NCBI RefSeq assembly: GCF_023283895.1
Contig: NZ_JAKILB010000001.1
Span: 248,001 to 312,000, forward strand
DNA length: 64,000 bases
Source of the DNA: Shewanella pneumatophori
GTDB lineage: Bacteria; Pseudomonadota; Gammaproteobacteria; Enterobacterales; Shewanellaceae
Direction: 5' to 3'
The position numbers and the translations under genes were made by a program. Positions 8,179-17,864 of the stretch are shown piece after piece. The notes beneath the pieces are model-generated. The model was not told the origin of the DNA and searched no databases. It saw nothing but the letters and a program-made list of their open reading frames with translations. Position 1 is the first letter of the stretch, and each line of letters opens with the position of its first letter.

Positions 8179-10464
8179 TTATAATTCAGGTAATTTATTT
8201 CTCAAACTGCTTAAAACATTCTCGGGAACTAATGGTTTAAGTTTACTTAAGCATTGTAGGCTTTGTGGGGACCGATTATCGATCATTAGTTCGCACAAGG
8301 CATACAGGTATTGTGGATTACCACTCGCTTGATAAGCCCGATTAAATGCATTGCCAGCTTCGCCTATAGCAGTTGGGGTGAGTGCAACACCATACACATA
8401 CCAAAAACGGCCATTATTAGGCTCAAGCTCTGTCGCTTTTTTTAAGCTACTAAGTGCAGCATGTGTTTGCTTCACTCTTAATTGGGCAAGTGCTCGGCTA
8501 AAATACAATGTGCCAGAGCCGGGCTGAGCTGCAATTCCTTGCTCTAATATTGCCATTGCTTTCGCCTCAATTCCTTGGGCGCGATAAAGATCCGCAAGGT
8601 TACTATAAGCTGGTGCAAAATTGGGTTGTACCTTTATTGCGTTTAGGTAACTTGCCTCTGCTTTATTGATTAACCCTTGATTCGCGTACAGGTTACCTAA
8701 GTTAGTTTGCGCAAAACCTCTGTCGGCATTAAAGGTTAATACTGCTATATATTCAGCTAGCGGCTTTTGCAGCAAGTCTTGCTGCTTTTTAGTGAACTCT
8801 GGCCAATAATTCGCCAGCGCCGCTGCAGCTTGGGTTCTTACAGCTAAAACATTGTCGGTTAATAGCGGGGCAATCATTTGCCAGCGCTCACTAACAGAGT
8901 AGGGGCTACTACCTTCAACAGCTGCAAATCGGAGCATATCGTCTTGGTGCTTAACTGCTCGCGCTATTGCCACAACGCCATTTCTTCCAGGGTATTGCGC
9001 TAAGCGCTCTATGGCTGCTGCACGAATAATATTGGCTTGCTGGTGGTCTTGCGACAAATAAGACAAGCTATCCACAGACTGTGGATTGCCAACTCTAGCA
9101 CTGGCAAACGCGCTACTAAAATGTTGTGGTTGTAAAGTGTTTAACTCAGGATACCAATTGTTTAAATGGGTTGTTGCCCAGTCAACGGACTTATCCTGAT
9201 GGCATTGATTACATGCATTTGGTGAGCCGAGTCTTTGGGTATTTGCAGGCTTTGGAATGCTGAAGCTATGATCACGCCTATCGTCAATTTGCATATAAGT
9301 GGTTTCAGGCATGTGACAATTTACGCATTGAGCACCGGCGTTATCATCATGATTATGATGTTTTTTATTATCAAACTCTGCAGGGTTATGACATTGGCTA
9401 CAAAGTGCATTACCTTTTAACAGAGTTTCGGTTGAGTGAGGGTTATGGCAGTCACTACACACTACACCATTTTTGTGCATTTTTGATTGTAAGAATGAGC
9501 CGTAAACATAGTTTTCATCATACACTTGGCCATCATCATGATATTGCGCCTGCGCAATTAGATTAAGTTGATAACGGTCGCCAAATGGCTGTGCGACTAA
9601 AGCATTACTATCACTGATCTGAAGACGCCGACTATGGCATTGGGCGCAGGTCTGTAATTGCTCCGTAGCTTTTAAACCGTTAGGTTTGGCGGTAGGTGCA
9701 TTGCTGCTTAAGCGTGTCCAATTCTGCACAGGTTTTGAAAGGTCGCGATTAAAACCAAGATCCTCTTTAGAGTGTGATTTTTGTTTTACGCTGGTTACGT
9801 CTGCTATTTGCTTTGAAGCAGATGTTTGCTCTGTTTTTGATTGTGATTTTGGCTGTGTTGCCGCCCAAGCTAGGTGTTCACTTGCCGCGCCATGGCAGGC
9901 CTCGCAACCCACGTTTATTTCAGAAAATTGCGTACTAAAAGAATTAGTTGCTTGGTTGTAGTTCTTTTTTACATTGGTTGAGTGGCAATCTGCACACATA
10001 TGGTTCCAATTTTGACCAACATTGAGCCAATAAAAGTCTTGATGCTGCTCGCTGTTATCTGGGTAGAGATAAAACCACTTTTGGCCACCATCTTCAATTG
10101 GTCGGTTATCCCAAGCAAAAGGAATAAGCTGTACTCGGCCGTCTTCAAATTCAACCATATATTGCTGTAGCGGATAATAACCAAAGGTATAACTGATTTT
10201 ATAATCCGTCGCTTGGCCTTTGCGGTTCGCAAGCTTAACCCAGTAGTTTGCATCTTTAGTAAAAAACTCTGCCTTTTCTGCACCATGATTGATGCTGACT
10301 TGATTGAAATCGCCAAAAACGCTGTAAGAGTTAGCATGTTTCATTGCCATATCGTGATCAGAGCCAGTCCAATCCTCAAATGCTTGTTGGTGACACGTTT
10401 TGCAGCTAAAGGAGCCAACAAAGTCGGCAGAATAAGACATTGAAATGGAACTGCTAATTAACAC
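8179..10464 (-). CDS. Octahaem c-type cytochrome with C-terminal TPR domain
   Basis: This is a predicted exported electron-transfer protein. Eight CXXCH haem-binding motifs lie between about residue 21 and 420 (CKTCH, CADCH, CEACH, CAQCH, CSDCH, CSQCH, CVNCH, CNQCH). A HEAT-like helical stretch and TPRs follow (NLGNLYANQGLINKAEASYL, then NLADLYRAQGIEAKAMAILE). Cytochromes of this design occur in respiratory Shewanella-like bacteria; the electron acceptor cannot be read from sequence. The listed start is a GTG that gives a short, lysine-free signal sequence. Sixteen codons upstream in the same frame an ATC begins KDFIKNSLLGALASSVLIS, a textbook signal peptide, with AAGGA 7 bases before it. That position is probably the real or ancestral start. 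It has no operon partner. Confidence 0.88.
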   Translation of the reverse strand: MLISSSISMSYSADFVGSFSCKTCHQQAFEDWTGSDHDMAMKHANSYSVFGDFNQVSINHGAEKAEFFTKDANYWVKLANRKGQATDYKISYTFGYYPLQQYMVEFEDGRVQLIPFAWDNRPIEDGGQKWFYLYPDNSEQHQDFYWLNVGQNWNHMCADCHSTNVKKNYNQATNSFSTQFSEINVGCEACHGAASEHLAWAATQPKSQSKTEQTSASKQIADVTSVKQKSHSKEDLGFNRDLSKPVQNWTRLSSNAPTAKPNGLKATEQLQTCAQCHSRRLQISDSNALVAQPFGDRYQLNLIAQAQYHDDGQVYDENYVYGSFLQSKMHKNGVVCSDCHNPHSTETLLKGNALCSQCHNPAEFDNKKHHNHDDNAGAQCVNCHMPETTYMQIDDRRDHSFSIPKPANTQRLGSPNACNQCHQDKSVDWATTHLNNWYPELNTLQPQHFSSAFASARVGNPQSVDSLSYLSQDHQQANIIRAAAIERLAQYPGRNGVVAIARAVKHQDDMLRFAAVEGSSPYSVSERWQMIAPLLTDNVLAVRTQAAAALANYWPEFTKKQQDLLQKPLAEYIAVLTFNADRGFAQTNLGNLYANQGLINKAEASYLNAIKVQPNFAPAYSNLADLYRAQGIEAKAMAILEQGIAAQPGSGTLYFSRALAQLRVKQTHAALSSLKKATELEPNNGRFWYVYGVALTPTAIGEAGNAFNRAYQASGNPQYLYALCELMIDNRSPQSLQCLSKLKPLVPENVLSSLRNKLPEL

Positions 10465-10861
10465 AGAGCTTGCAAGCGCACCAAGGAGAGAGTTTTTTAT
10501 AAAGTCTTTGATAGTTACATCCTTTTTATCAAATCTATAAAATTGCAGGTTCCTCTTGAACCTAAACCGGAAACTAAGTCATATCAGTAACTGATAAAGC
10601 CAGCTCTATTTAGTCATTTTAGAGTTCGTCTATTTTACTAACGGTAAGCGTGTTGCCGCTTAAATAAATGCTTAGCTAACTTATTGTCTAACATCGCCGA
10701 TCATTAGCCGCTTGTCTATTGTTGCAAGTGTAAAACCAAGACTATTTTGTGCGCTGCTGCACAGGCATAAAAGACTAACTATGCTCGGATAGCTAAACCC
10801 GTTACAGTTTTAGCAATTAAAAAATGGCAGAAAGCCAATTTACCTATGGTAGGCCGATAGT
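10465..10861. promoter_or_regulatory. Divergent intergenic region between the cytochrome and LysR genes
   Basis: About 400 bases hold the 5' end of the cytochrome signal peptide on the minus strand and presumably both promoters. A small inverted repeat, AGGTTC/GAACCT (10547-10552 and 10558-10563), lies just upstream of the cytochrome start. I see no ORF. Confidence 0.45.
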
Positions 10862-11752
10862 ATGCGCATAGAAGATTTAAAGCTGTTTACCATAGTGGTG
10901 GAGCTTGGCAGTTTTACTGCTGCAGCAACCGCGCTCGATCTACCAAGAGCCAATGTCAGTAGGCGGATTGGCGAGCTTGAAAAGTCATTGAACGCCCAGC
11001 TGTTTTTCCGCACAACTCGCCAATTAAGGCTGACGCAGCACGGTGAAACTTACTATCACGATTTGCTAAATGTGCTTGATGGTTTTGAACAAGCAAAAAA
11101 TAAGTTACTAGATTTAGATGAAAAGCCTATAGGTAAAGTTAAACTCGGCTTCTTACCTGAAAGCGACGAAGCCTTACAGCCAGTACTGGCAAAGTTCCAG
11201 CGCTTGTATCCAGATATTGAGCTTGACCTTCGCTTTACCAATAACTATGTCAACGATATCTACAGCCAAGGGCTCGATTTCGTAGTACACGCAGGCAAAA
11301 TCCAAGACTCCGGTTTTATCGCACGCAAATTATTAAGCCTAGGTCGTGGCATGTATGCCAGCCCAGACTATATTGCCCAACATGGCGCGCCTAAAGCCTT
11401 AGCTGAACTCGCTGAGCACCAAGCAATATGTTATCGCTGGCCCGATGGCACATTGGATGACAATTGGGACTTAATTTCAGATAGCGTAAAAGTAAACTGC
11501 AAATTGAGTTGTAATCATATGGGCTTTATTCGTCGCGCTATTGTTGGCGGGCAGGGCATTGGCTTTATGCCACCTTTGTTTGCGTTAGGGGCAATTGAAA
11601 GCAAAAGCTTAGTGCGGATCTTACCTGAGTATGAATCAAAAAAAGAAGATGTCTGGCTTATCTATCCAGACCGTAAAGGCATCAGTTTACCAACTCGGTT
11701 ATTGATTGATTTTTTATTACAAGAAATTCCACTCTACACTGCATTGTCTTAA
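10862..11752 (+). CDS. LysR-family transcriptional regulator
   Basis: It is 296 residues, the usual LysR length. The N-terminal winged HTH is clear (MRIEDLKLFTIVVELGSFTA, then ANVSRRIGELEKSL and LFFRTTRQLRLT), followed by a periplasmic-binding-protein-like effector domain. It stands just upstream of, and in the same direction as, a three-gene RND efflux operon, which is its most likely target; LysR regulators beside such pumps commonly control them. The inducer is unknown. The ATG begins right after GGCCGATAGT, with only a weak ribosome-binding site. Confidence 0.9.
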   Translation: MRIEDLKLFTIVVELGSFTAAATALDLPRANVSRRIGELEKSLNAQLFFRTTRQLRLTQHGETYYHDLLNVLDGFEQAKNKLLDLDEKPIGKVKLGFLPESDEALQPVLAKFQRLYPDIELDLRFTNNYVNDIYSQGLDFVVHAGKIQDSGFIARKLLSLGRGMYASPDYIAQHGAPKALAELAEHQAICYRWPDGTLDDNWDLISDSVKVNCKLSCNHMGFIRRAIVGGQGIGFMPPLFALGAIESKSLVRILPEYESKKEDVWLIYPDRKGISLPTRLLIDFLLQEIPLYTALS

Positions 11753-11810
11753 TTATCGTGACAGTGTGGTGCATTACTGGCAGATTATCTCAATAAGTTA
11801 AACACTTACA

Positions 11811-11839
11811 CTCTCTCCAATTAATCTATTTGGAGAGAG
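11811..11839 (+). promoter_or_regulatory. Perfect hairpin covering the ribosome-binding site of the efflux operon
   Basis: CTCTCTCCAA (11811-11820) pairs with TTGGAGAGAG (11830-11839) around a 9-base loop. The right arm is the GGAGAG ribosome-binding site of the membrane fusion protein, whose ATG starts at 11842. If transcribed, this would hide the site; as DNA it could equally be a dyad operator. Confidence 0.6.
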
Positions 11840-11841
11840 AG

Positions 11842-12954
11842 ATGAAGATCTCAGGTTCTAAACTTATCCCACTGTCAGTTGTGCCGCTGGCGTTATTAAT
11901 ACTAAATGGCTGTAGCGAAGCCCCAGCCAGGACAGCAACCAGCCAAACTGCCATTCAAAAGATTGAGCGCCCGGTGCAGATCATGTTGCTTGATGATTCA
12001 CAGCAAACCAATGTCAGGCGTTTTTCTGGTGTATTAGAAGCAACCAATACCGCTCATCTTGCATTTAAAGTGCCTGGAACCATTGCAGCGATTTTAGTTA
12101 AAACGGGTGATAGCGTTGAAAAGGGTCAACTGTTAGCGCGGTTAGATCCCCACGACTATCAAGTTAATGTTATCGAACTAAAAGCGCGCCAAGCCGAGGC
12201 CGAAGCGGCTTTTCAACTCGCTAAAGCTGAGCTTAAGCGTGTTAAACAAGCCATTGCTGATGATGCGATTTCCCAAGTAAACCTTGATCGCGCAAAAAGC
12301 GGCTATAAGCGCAGCCTAGCCATGCGCGATGTGATGACGCAAAACCTACAAAAAGCACAAGACGCCTTAGCCTACACAGAACTTAAAGCGCCGTTTAGCG
12401 GCGTGATTGGCTCTAAAGCACAACAAGCCTTTGAGCAAACAGCGCCGGGAAACCCACTCTTTTCACTGCATCAACTTGGTGAAATGAAAGCCGTTATTGA
12501 TGTGCCAGAAAATCTCATGTTAGCCCTAGATCCACAACAAGCTGCTCAGGTGAGTTGGCACGGCGAGACTAAAGCCATTATGGCTAGTTTGAGTGCTAAA
12601 GATGCGCTCGCGGATCCAATCAAACAAACCTATCAAGTCGAGTTTGTATTAAATCAAACGACCAAGGCGCTGCCCGGTAAAGCGGTGAGTGTTGAAGTGG
12701 GCTTTGATGCCAAATCAGCCAGTTTTTGTGTGCCTTACGGCGCCATTATCAATGAGGGCAGTAAAAAAAGCGTTTATTTGATTAAAGAGCATAGAGCCGT
12801 AAAAACACCAGTGACACTGGATTCATTACAAAGTAATAGTGCGTGTTTAACCGGTGCGCTTAGCGCCGGTGATGCAGTGGTAACGGCGGGTGTGCATTAC
12901 CTAAAAGCTGATCAAGTTGTTAGCTACACCGTGACTAAAGCATTTAGCTATTAG
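11842..12954 (+). CDS. RND efflux periplasmic adaptor (membrane fusion protein), lipoprotein
   Basis: This adaptor links the inner-membrane pump to the outer-membrane channel. The N-terminus is a lipoprotein signal with lipobox LILNGC, so it is probably lipid-anchored. The HlyD/AcrA order follows: a lipoyl/barrel half (FKVPGTIAAILVKTGDSVEK), a helical hairpin (about residues 105-185), the second lipoyl half (AYTELKAPFSGVIGSK), then a beta-barrel and membrane-proximal domain. I chose the ATG at 11842 over the TTG at 11830, because the signal peptide then starts normally and GGAGAG precedes it. It is first in an operon with the pump and channel genes. Substrates are unknown. Confidence 0.93.
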   Translation: MKISGSKLIPLSVVPLALLILNGCSEAPARTATSQTAIQKIERPVQIMLLDDSQQTNVRRFSGVLEATNTAHLAFKVPGTIAAILVKTGDSVEKGQLLARLDPHDYQVNVIELKARQAEAEAAFQLAKAELKRVKQAIADDAISQVNLDRAKSGYKRSLAMRDVMTQNLQKAQDALAYTELKAPFSGVIGSKAQQAFEQTAPGNPLFSLHQLGEMKAVIDVPENLMLALDPQQAAQVSWHGETKAIMASLSAKDALADPIKQTYQVEFVLNQTTKALPGKAVSVEVGFDAKSASFCVPYGAIINEGSKKSVYLIKEHRAVKTPVTLDSLQSNSACLTGALSAGDAVVTAGVHYLKADQVVSYTVTKAFSY

Positions 12955-12964
12955 GAGAACTAAG

Positions 12965-15900
12965 ATGAATTTAGCTGAATTTGCCATAAAACAGCGGGTG
13001 TTTGTGCTGTTTTTCAGTGTGCTGTGCGTCATAGTGGGTCTGATTTCCTATTTTGAATTAGGCAAACTTGAAGATCCTGCCTTCACCGTCAAAAGCGCGG
13101 TGGTGGTGACCCTTTATCCCGGTGCATCAGCCAAAGAGATTGAGCAACAAGTAACTGATAAGATTGAGACTAAGCTACAAGAGATGGGCTCAATGTGGAA
13201 ATTACGCTCTTTGTCCCGACCAGGCAGCTCGATGATTTTCATTGATCTAAAAGAATCGACAAATTCAAAAGACTTGCCGCAAGAGTGGGATTTACTAAGA
13301 CGTAAAATTGCCGATGTGAAACTGACTTTACCAGCCACAGCGCAAATAAGCATAGTTCAAGATGAGTTTAGTGAAGTCTACGGCATGCTATTTAGTGTTC
13401 ATGGTAAAAATGCTCAGCCTGAAGAGCTAAGACAATACGCCAAAGAGCTACAGCGGCGCATCAAAACAGTGGCTGGGATCAAGAAAATTGAGCTTCATGG
13501 CGTGCAAAGCCAAGCTGTATATATTGATCTACCCGACGAGCGTCTTGCCCAATATGGTTTGTCTTCGGTGCAGGTTATCAACCAACTGGCCAGCCAAAAC
13601 TTAACATTTGATAGCGGCAGCTTTGCTGCTGATCAGCAACGGATCCGCATTGATCAAAGTAGTGCGTTTAAGTCAGTAAACGACATTAAAAACCTGATTA
13701 TAAAAGGCGGTGCAGGTCAGTACAGCACCGGACTTATTCGCTTAGGCGATGTCGCCGACGTCAGCTTAGGTTATAAAACACCGGCAACGAGCTTAAGCCG
13801 TTTTAATGGCGAACCAGCTATTACTTTGGCAGTGAGCCCAGTAAATGGCATCAATGTGGTCAGCCTTGGTGAAAGCTTGACGCAGATTATTGCAGATTAT
13901 CAGGCAGAACTGCCTTTAGGCATAGAGATTGGCACGATTGCATTTCAGCCTGATGAAGTTGAAAAATCAATTGCCGACTTTGTGATTAATTTGCTTGAAA
14001 GTGTGGTGATAGTATTTGCTGTACTGTTGATCTTTATGGGCTTTAAAAGCGCAACTATAGTCGGCGGTAGCTTGTTGTTCACTATTTTGCTGACATTGAT
14101 CTATATGTATATCGCAGGCGTAGATCTGCAGCGAGTGTCACTGGGTACCTTTATTTTGGCCTTAGGCATGCTGGTGGATAACGCAATTGTAATCACAGAT
14201 CTGTTCGTAGTTAAGTTAAATCAAGGCATTGAGCGCAGCAAAGCGGCAATAGATTCGGTTAAAGAAACGGCTAAACCTTTACTTGCAGCAACTGTAATTG
14301 CGATTATGGGTTCAAGTCCAGTTCTATTCTCGCAAACCGATGCCGGTGAGTTTGCTAGCTCAGTGTTTCTGATCATCTGTTCGTCTTTGCTATTTTCATG
14401 GTTAGTTGCAGTCACCTTAACGCCATTACTTTGTTGGCTATGGATAAAGCCAACTAGCAAAAAAGAGCAAGCCGTATCTAAACCAAGTCGCTATCAAGCC
14501 GCTGTCGTTTGGACAGTGAATCACCCGGTTAAAGCTATCTCTTTGGTGGTCCCACTACTGCTTGTGACTGCCTTAGCGGTGCCATATGTCGCTATCAATT
14601 TTATTCCAAGCTCAGATAGACCAATGCTGTTTCTTGACTATTGGTTACCTAACGGTAGCAAGATAGAGCAGACTTCATCTGATATGAAAAAAATTGAAGC
14701 TTGGTTAATAGAACAGCCGGAAGTAACGACGATTTCAAGCTATGTAGGCGCAAGCGCACCGCGTTTTTCAGTCACGGTTGAGCCAGAGCCATTTGACTCA
14801 AGTTACGGGCAAATCGTTATCAATGTGACAGATTATGATGCCATTGCTGATTTAACCAAACGCGGTGATCTCTGGCTTGCGCAGCAGTTTCCTAACGCTG
14901 AACCAAGATTCAGAGCGCTCAAGCTAGCAACTAAAGATAAATTCAGTATCGAGGCAAGGTTTACAGGTCCAGATCCTAAGGTACTGCATCAGCTAGCCGA
15001 TGAGGCGAAGCTTATTATGCAAGACAACGCCAACATTAAATATGTGCGTGACGACTGGCGCCAAATGAGCAAAGTTATCACACCTATCATTAACCAAGAA
15101 CAAGCACGTCGAGCAGGGTTGAATCGTACCGATATTTCTATGGCGATGAAACGAGCGACCGAAGGCGTGACCATAGGCACCTTAAATCAAGCTGATCAAT
15201 TGATCCCTATTAGCTTTAGAAGTAGCGATGCCGATCTTAGCTCGCTTGAAACCTTACCAGTGCGCTCAATGCTTGCTGGTCATAGTGTGCCGCTTGGCCA
15301 AGTGGTCGATGGTTTTGAACTTAAAGCCGAAGAAAGCATGATCTGGCGTCGTAATCGCTTGCCGACAATTACCGCCCAAGCTGATGTGTTTGATATCACG
15401 CCAGCACAGGCGCGTAATCAAATTAAAGACCAAATTGAAGCCATAAACTTACCGGCAGGATACGCGTTTGAGTGGGGCGGTGAGTACTATGATGAAAACC
15501 GCGCAATAAACGACACCCTAAGCCAAATGCCAAAAGCCTTGTTGATGATGGTGGTGATTATGGTGGCAATGTTTAACGGCTTTAAACAACCGGCCATTAT
15601 CTTAATCACCTTACCGCTAGCGGCTATAGGCGCGACATGGACACTACTGTTACTGGATAAACCATTTGGCTTTATGGCACTGATTGGCGCGATTACGCTT
15701 TCAGGCATGATCATTAAAAACGGCATTGTATTGATGGATCAAATTGAGCTGGAACGAAGTCAAAACAAACCGTTAAAACAAGCTGTACAAGAGGCGACAT
15801 TAAACCGAACCATGGCTATTTCTATGGGCGCTCTCACCACTGCGCTAGGTATGATCCCACTGTTAAGTGACCGACTATTTGATCAAATGGCGTCAACCAT

Positions 15901-16045
15901 TATCGGCGGTCTAGCTGCGGCAACCTTGCTGTCGTTGTTTATTATGCCGGCCTTTTACTGCCTGTTTTATCGAAACTCAGATAAAGCCTCAGTAACCGAC
16001 AACCTTGAACAATCAGCTGAGCAGCAATTAGCTCAGGAGCAATAA
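12965..16045 (+). CDS. RND-family efflux pump permease (AcrB-like, HAE1 or related)
   Basis: At 1026 residues this has the normal length for a proton-driven RND pump. The usual pattern is present: an N-terminal transmembrane helix, a large periplasmic loop, a cluster of helices around residues 335-500 with the LGMLVDNAIVITDL motif in TM4 (proton-relay Asp region), a second loop, and a final helix bundle (GMIIKNGIVLMDQIELERS). It would export small hydrophobic compounds or toxic metabolites. It follows the adaptor after 10 bases (GGAGAACTAAG then ATG) and precedes the channel gene by 2 bases. The sequence seems nearer to the proteobacterial pumps that pair with NodT-type channels than to AcrB itself; substrate range is not inferable. 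Confidence 0.93.
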   Translation: MNLAEFAIKQRVFVLFFSVLCVIVGLISYFELGKLEDPAFTVKSAVVVTLYPGASAKEIEQQVTDKIETKLQEMGSMWKLRSLSRPGSSMIFIDLKESTNSKDLPQEWDLLRRKIADVKLTLPATAQISIVQDEFSEVYGMLFSVHGKNAQPEELRQYAKELQRRIKTVAGIKKIELHGVQSQAVYIDLPDERLAQYGLSSVQVINQLASQNLTFDSGSFAADQQRIRIDQSSAFKSVNDIKNLIIKGGAGQYSTGLIRLGDVADVSLGYKTPATSLSRFNGEPAITLAVSPVNGINVVSLGESLTQIIADYQAELPLGIEIGTIAFQPDEVEKSIADFVINLLESVVIVFAVLLIFMGFKSATIVGGSLLFTILLTLIYMYIAGVDLQRVSLGTFILALGMLVDNAIVITDLFVVKLNQGIERSKAAIDSVKETAKPLLAATVIAIMGSSPVLFSQTDAGEFASSVFLIICSSLLFSWLVAVTLTPLLCWLWIKPTSKKEQAVSKPSRYQAAVVWTVNHPVKAISLVVPLLLVTALAVPYVAINFIPSSDRPMLFLDYWLPNGSKIEQTSSDMKKIEAWLIEQPEVTTISSYVGASAPRFSVTVEPEPFDSSYGQIVINVTDYDAIADLTKRGDLWLAQQFPNAEPRFRALKLATKDKFSIEARFTGPDPKVLHQLADEAKLIMQDNANIKYVRDDWRQMSKVITPIINQEQARRAGLNRTDISMAMKRATEGVTIGTLNQADQLIPISFRSSDADLSSLETLPVRSMLAGHSVPLGQVVDGFELKAEESMIWRRNRLPTITAQADVFDITPAQARNQIKDQIEAINLPAGYAFEWGGEYYDENRAINDTLSQMPKALLMMVVIMVAMFNGFKQPAIILITLPLAAIGATWTLLLLDKPFGFMALIGAITLSGMIIKNGIVLMDQIELERSQNKPLKQAVQEATLNRTMAISMGALTTALGMIPLLSDRLFDQMASTIIGGLAAATLLSLFIMPAFYCLFYRNSDKASVTDNLEQSAEQQLAQEQ

Positions 16046-16047
16046 TC

Positions 16048-17526
16048 ATGAAATCTTTAACACTTGCACCAATCGCTTTTGCAATAATGCTATCGGGTTG
16101 TGCGGTAGGCCCCGACTATCAAGTGCCAACAACTAACCTTGCTAGCGAATATCTGTTTCAAGGAGCAGAAGGAACACAAGCTAAAGAGTTAAACCTTGAT
16201 AATAACGCGCAGCATGACACCTGGTGGCATGGCTTTAACGATCCGGTACTTAACAAGTTGGTTGTTGATGCACAAAGCCAGTCTATATCGTTAAAAATAG
16301 CCGCAGAACGAATAAAAATGGCGCAGTCTTATCAAACCGCTATTGAGTCTTTTAAAGTGCCAACGGTGAACTTAGGTGCGGGCTTTGGTAACTATCAGAT
16401 TAGTGACAATGATCCGTTACTGGGCGGCGCAATCACAGCGACAAACCCTTTAACAGGAAAGGAACTTGGATTAGTTGATGATAATAAGAGTGCATTTTTC
16501 GCAGGCGCGACCATAGCGTGGCAAGCCGATCTATTTGGCCAGATTGACCGCCAAGCAAATGCCGCGGCTATTCGTAAGCAGCAAGCTGAGATAATGCGTC
16601 AAGGCTTAACCACTTTGATTACCTCAGATGTGATCCATAACTATTTGCAAATGCGTGGCGCACAAGAGCGCAAACATATCGCGCTTAACACCGTCGCAGA
16701 TCAACAGCGCACCTTAGATTTGGTTAAGCTAGTGATCAAAAGCGGTTACGGCTCAAAGCTTGATGAAGCACAAGCCAAAGCGATGTTAGCTGCAACTCAA
16801 GCTGTAATACCACAGCTTGAGATCGCGGAAAATGTTCATAAACAGCGACTCGCTATTTTGCTGGGTGAAACACCTAAGCAAGTGATGAAAAGATTTACTC
16901 AAACCAGCACACTGCCAAGCTTTAAAGGAGTGATCCCCACAGGTTTGCCTGCTGACTTATTGACTCGTAGGCCAGATATCAAAATAGCTGAACGGGAGAT
17001 GGCAGCCCTTAATCAAGAGCATGGCGCTGCGATTGCCGCTAAATATCCTAAAGTGTATTTAACGGGCTCACCGGGAGTATTAGCCAAAGATTTTGACGAT
17101 CTGTTTAGCAGTGACTCAGTGTCTTGGCTTGCTAGCGTTGGCGTGAGTTGGAACCTATTTGATGGCGGGCGAGGTGATGCCATGGTCGATCTGCAACAGG
17201 CGCGCTTCGATGCCAGTGTGCTTAAGTATCAACATACGGTTATCGCCGCTTTTGGTGAAGTCGAAACCTTGTTACAAGGATATGGCCATAGTCAGCAATA
17301 TGTCAGACTCGTGTCAGAGGCTGAAGCTGAAACCAGTAACGCAGTTAATAAAGCAAAATCTCTGTATAAAGCAGGCTTAACTGATTACCTGTCAATTTTA
17401 GATGCCCAGCGACAACACAACCTGCTCAAAGATCGTGTCGTCGCCGCGAAATTGCAAACGGCTCACCTAACCATAGGGTTACACAAAGCGTTAGGGGGAG
17501 ATTGGCAACAACCACAGCAAGGCTAG
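16048..17526 (+). CDS. Outer-membrane efflux channel, NodT/OprM-type lipoprotein
   Basis: This is the third part of the tripartite pump. A lipoprotein signal ends in LSGCAVGPDY, the usual N-terminus of NodT/CusC-family channels. The body has two repeated outer-membrane efflux protein domains (helical barrel regions near residues 60-250 and 270-480), including the RRPDI motif (DLLTRRPDIKIAEREM) and SVGVSWNLFDGGRG. The length of 492 is typical. It is translated directly after the pump gene, so the three products should be made together. A hairpin terminator follows about 50 bases past the stop. Confidence 0.93.
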   Translation: MKSLTLAPIAFAIMLSGCAVGPDYQVPTTNLASEYLFQGAEGTQAKELNLDNNAQHDTWWHGFNDPVLNKLVVDAQSQSISLKIAAERIKMAQSYQTAIESFKVPTVNLGAGFGNYQISDNDPLLGGAITATNPLTGKELGLVDDNKSAFFAGATIAWQADLFGQIDRQANAAAIRKQQAEIMRQGLTTLITSDVIHNYLQMRGAQERKHIALNTVADQQRTLDLVKLVIKSGYGSKLDEAQAKAMLAATQAVIPQLEIAENVHKQRLAILLGETPKQVMKRFTQTSTLPSFKGVIPTGLPADLLTRRPDIKIAEREMAALNQEHGAAIAAKYPKVYLTGSPGVLAKDFDDLFSSDSVSWLASVGVSWNLFDGGRGDAMVDLQQARFDASVLKYQHTVIAAFGEVETLLQGYGHSQQYVRLVSEAEAETSNAVNKAKSLYKAGLTDYLSILDAQRQHNLLKDRVVAAKLQTAHLTIGLHKALGGDWQQPQQG

Positions 17527-17578
17527 CTTGTTAAATTAGCCATAAAGCTCGCGAGTAAAAGTCGTCTCTATACACTTC

Positions 17579-17611
17579 AACGAGCAGCGGCCTAAGTCGT
17601 TGCTCGTTTGC
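17579..17611 (+). terminator. Hairpin terminator after the efflux operon
   Basis: AACGAGCA (17579-17586) pairs with TGCTCGTT (17601-17608), with a 14-base loop, then TTTGCCCTTT. The T-tract is interrupted, so strength is uncertain. Confidence 0.55.
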
Positions 17612-17773
17612 CCTTTCAATCCCAATCACTTAGCCGCATCTCTAGCATAATTGCGTCTATAGTCACGTTCAAATAGTACAAATAAATCGCGCAATTTAGC
17701 TGCCACACTGTAAACAATTTGCGCCTGTTTGCTGAAAAAGTGCCCATGCTGTCCGTTAGACTTTACTGTAACT

Positions 17774-17836
17774 TTGTCGACAATTTGTTGGTTTACTGTT
17801 GACTATAATGTTTTATCTGGCTAGATTGTCGACAAT
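17774..17836 (+). promoter_or_regulatory. Promoter and two TTGTCGACAA operators of the prp regulator gene
   Basis: Perfect palindrome TTGTCGACAA stands at 17774-17783 and its 12-bp form ATTGTCGACAAT at 17825-17836. A consensus -10 box TATAAT (17804-17809) lies between them. This is the layout of an autoregulated GntR-family promoter. A third copy of the 10-mer occurs at 17979-17988 inside the gene. Which protein binds is inferred from position. Confidence 0.75.
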
Positions 17837-17864
17837 CCATTAAGCACTAATATTCGAATATTTG

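Noticed and set aside
9969-10337. 122-codon open frame overlapping the cytochrome gene in another frame
   Set aside because: It is on the same strand within haem-binding coding sequence and makes no recognisable protein.
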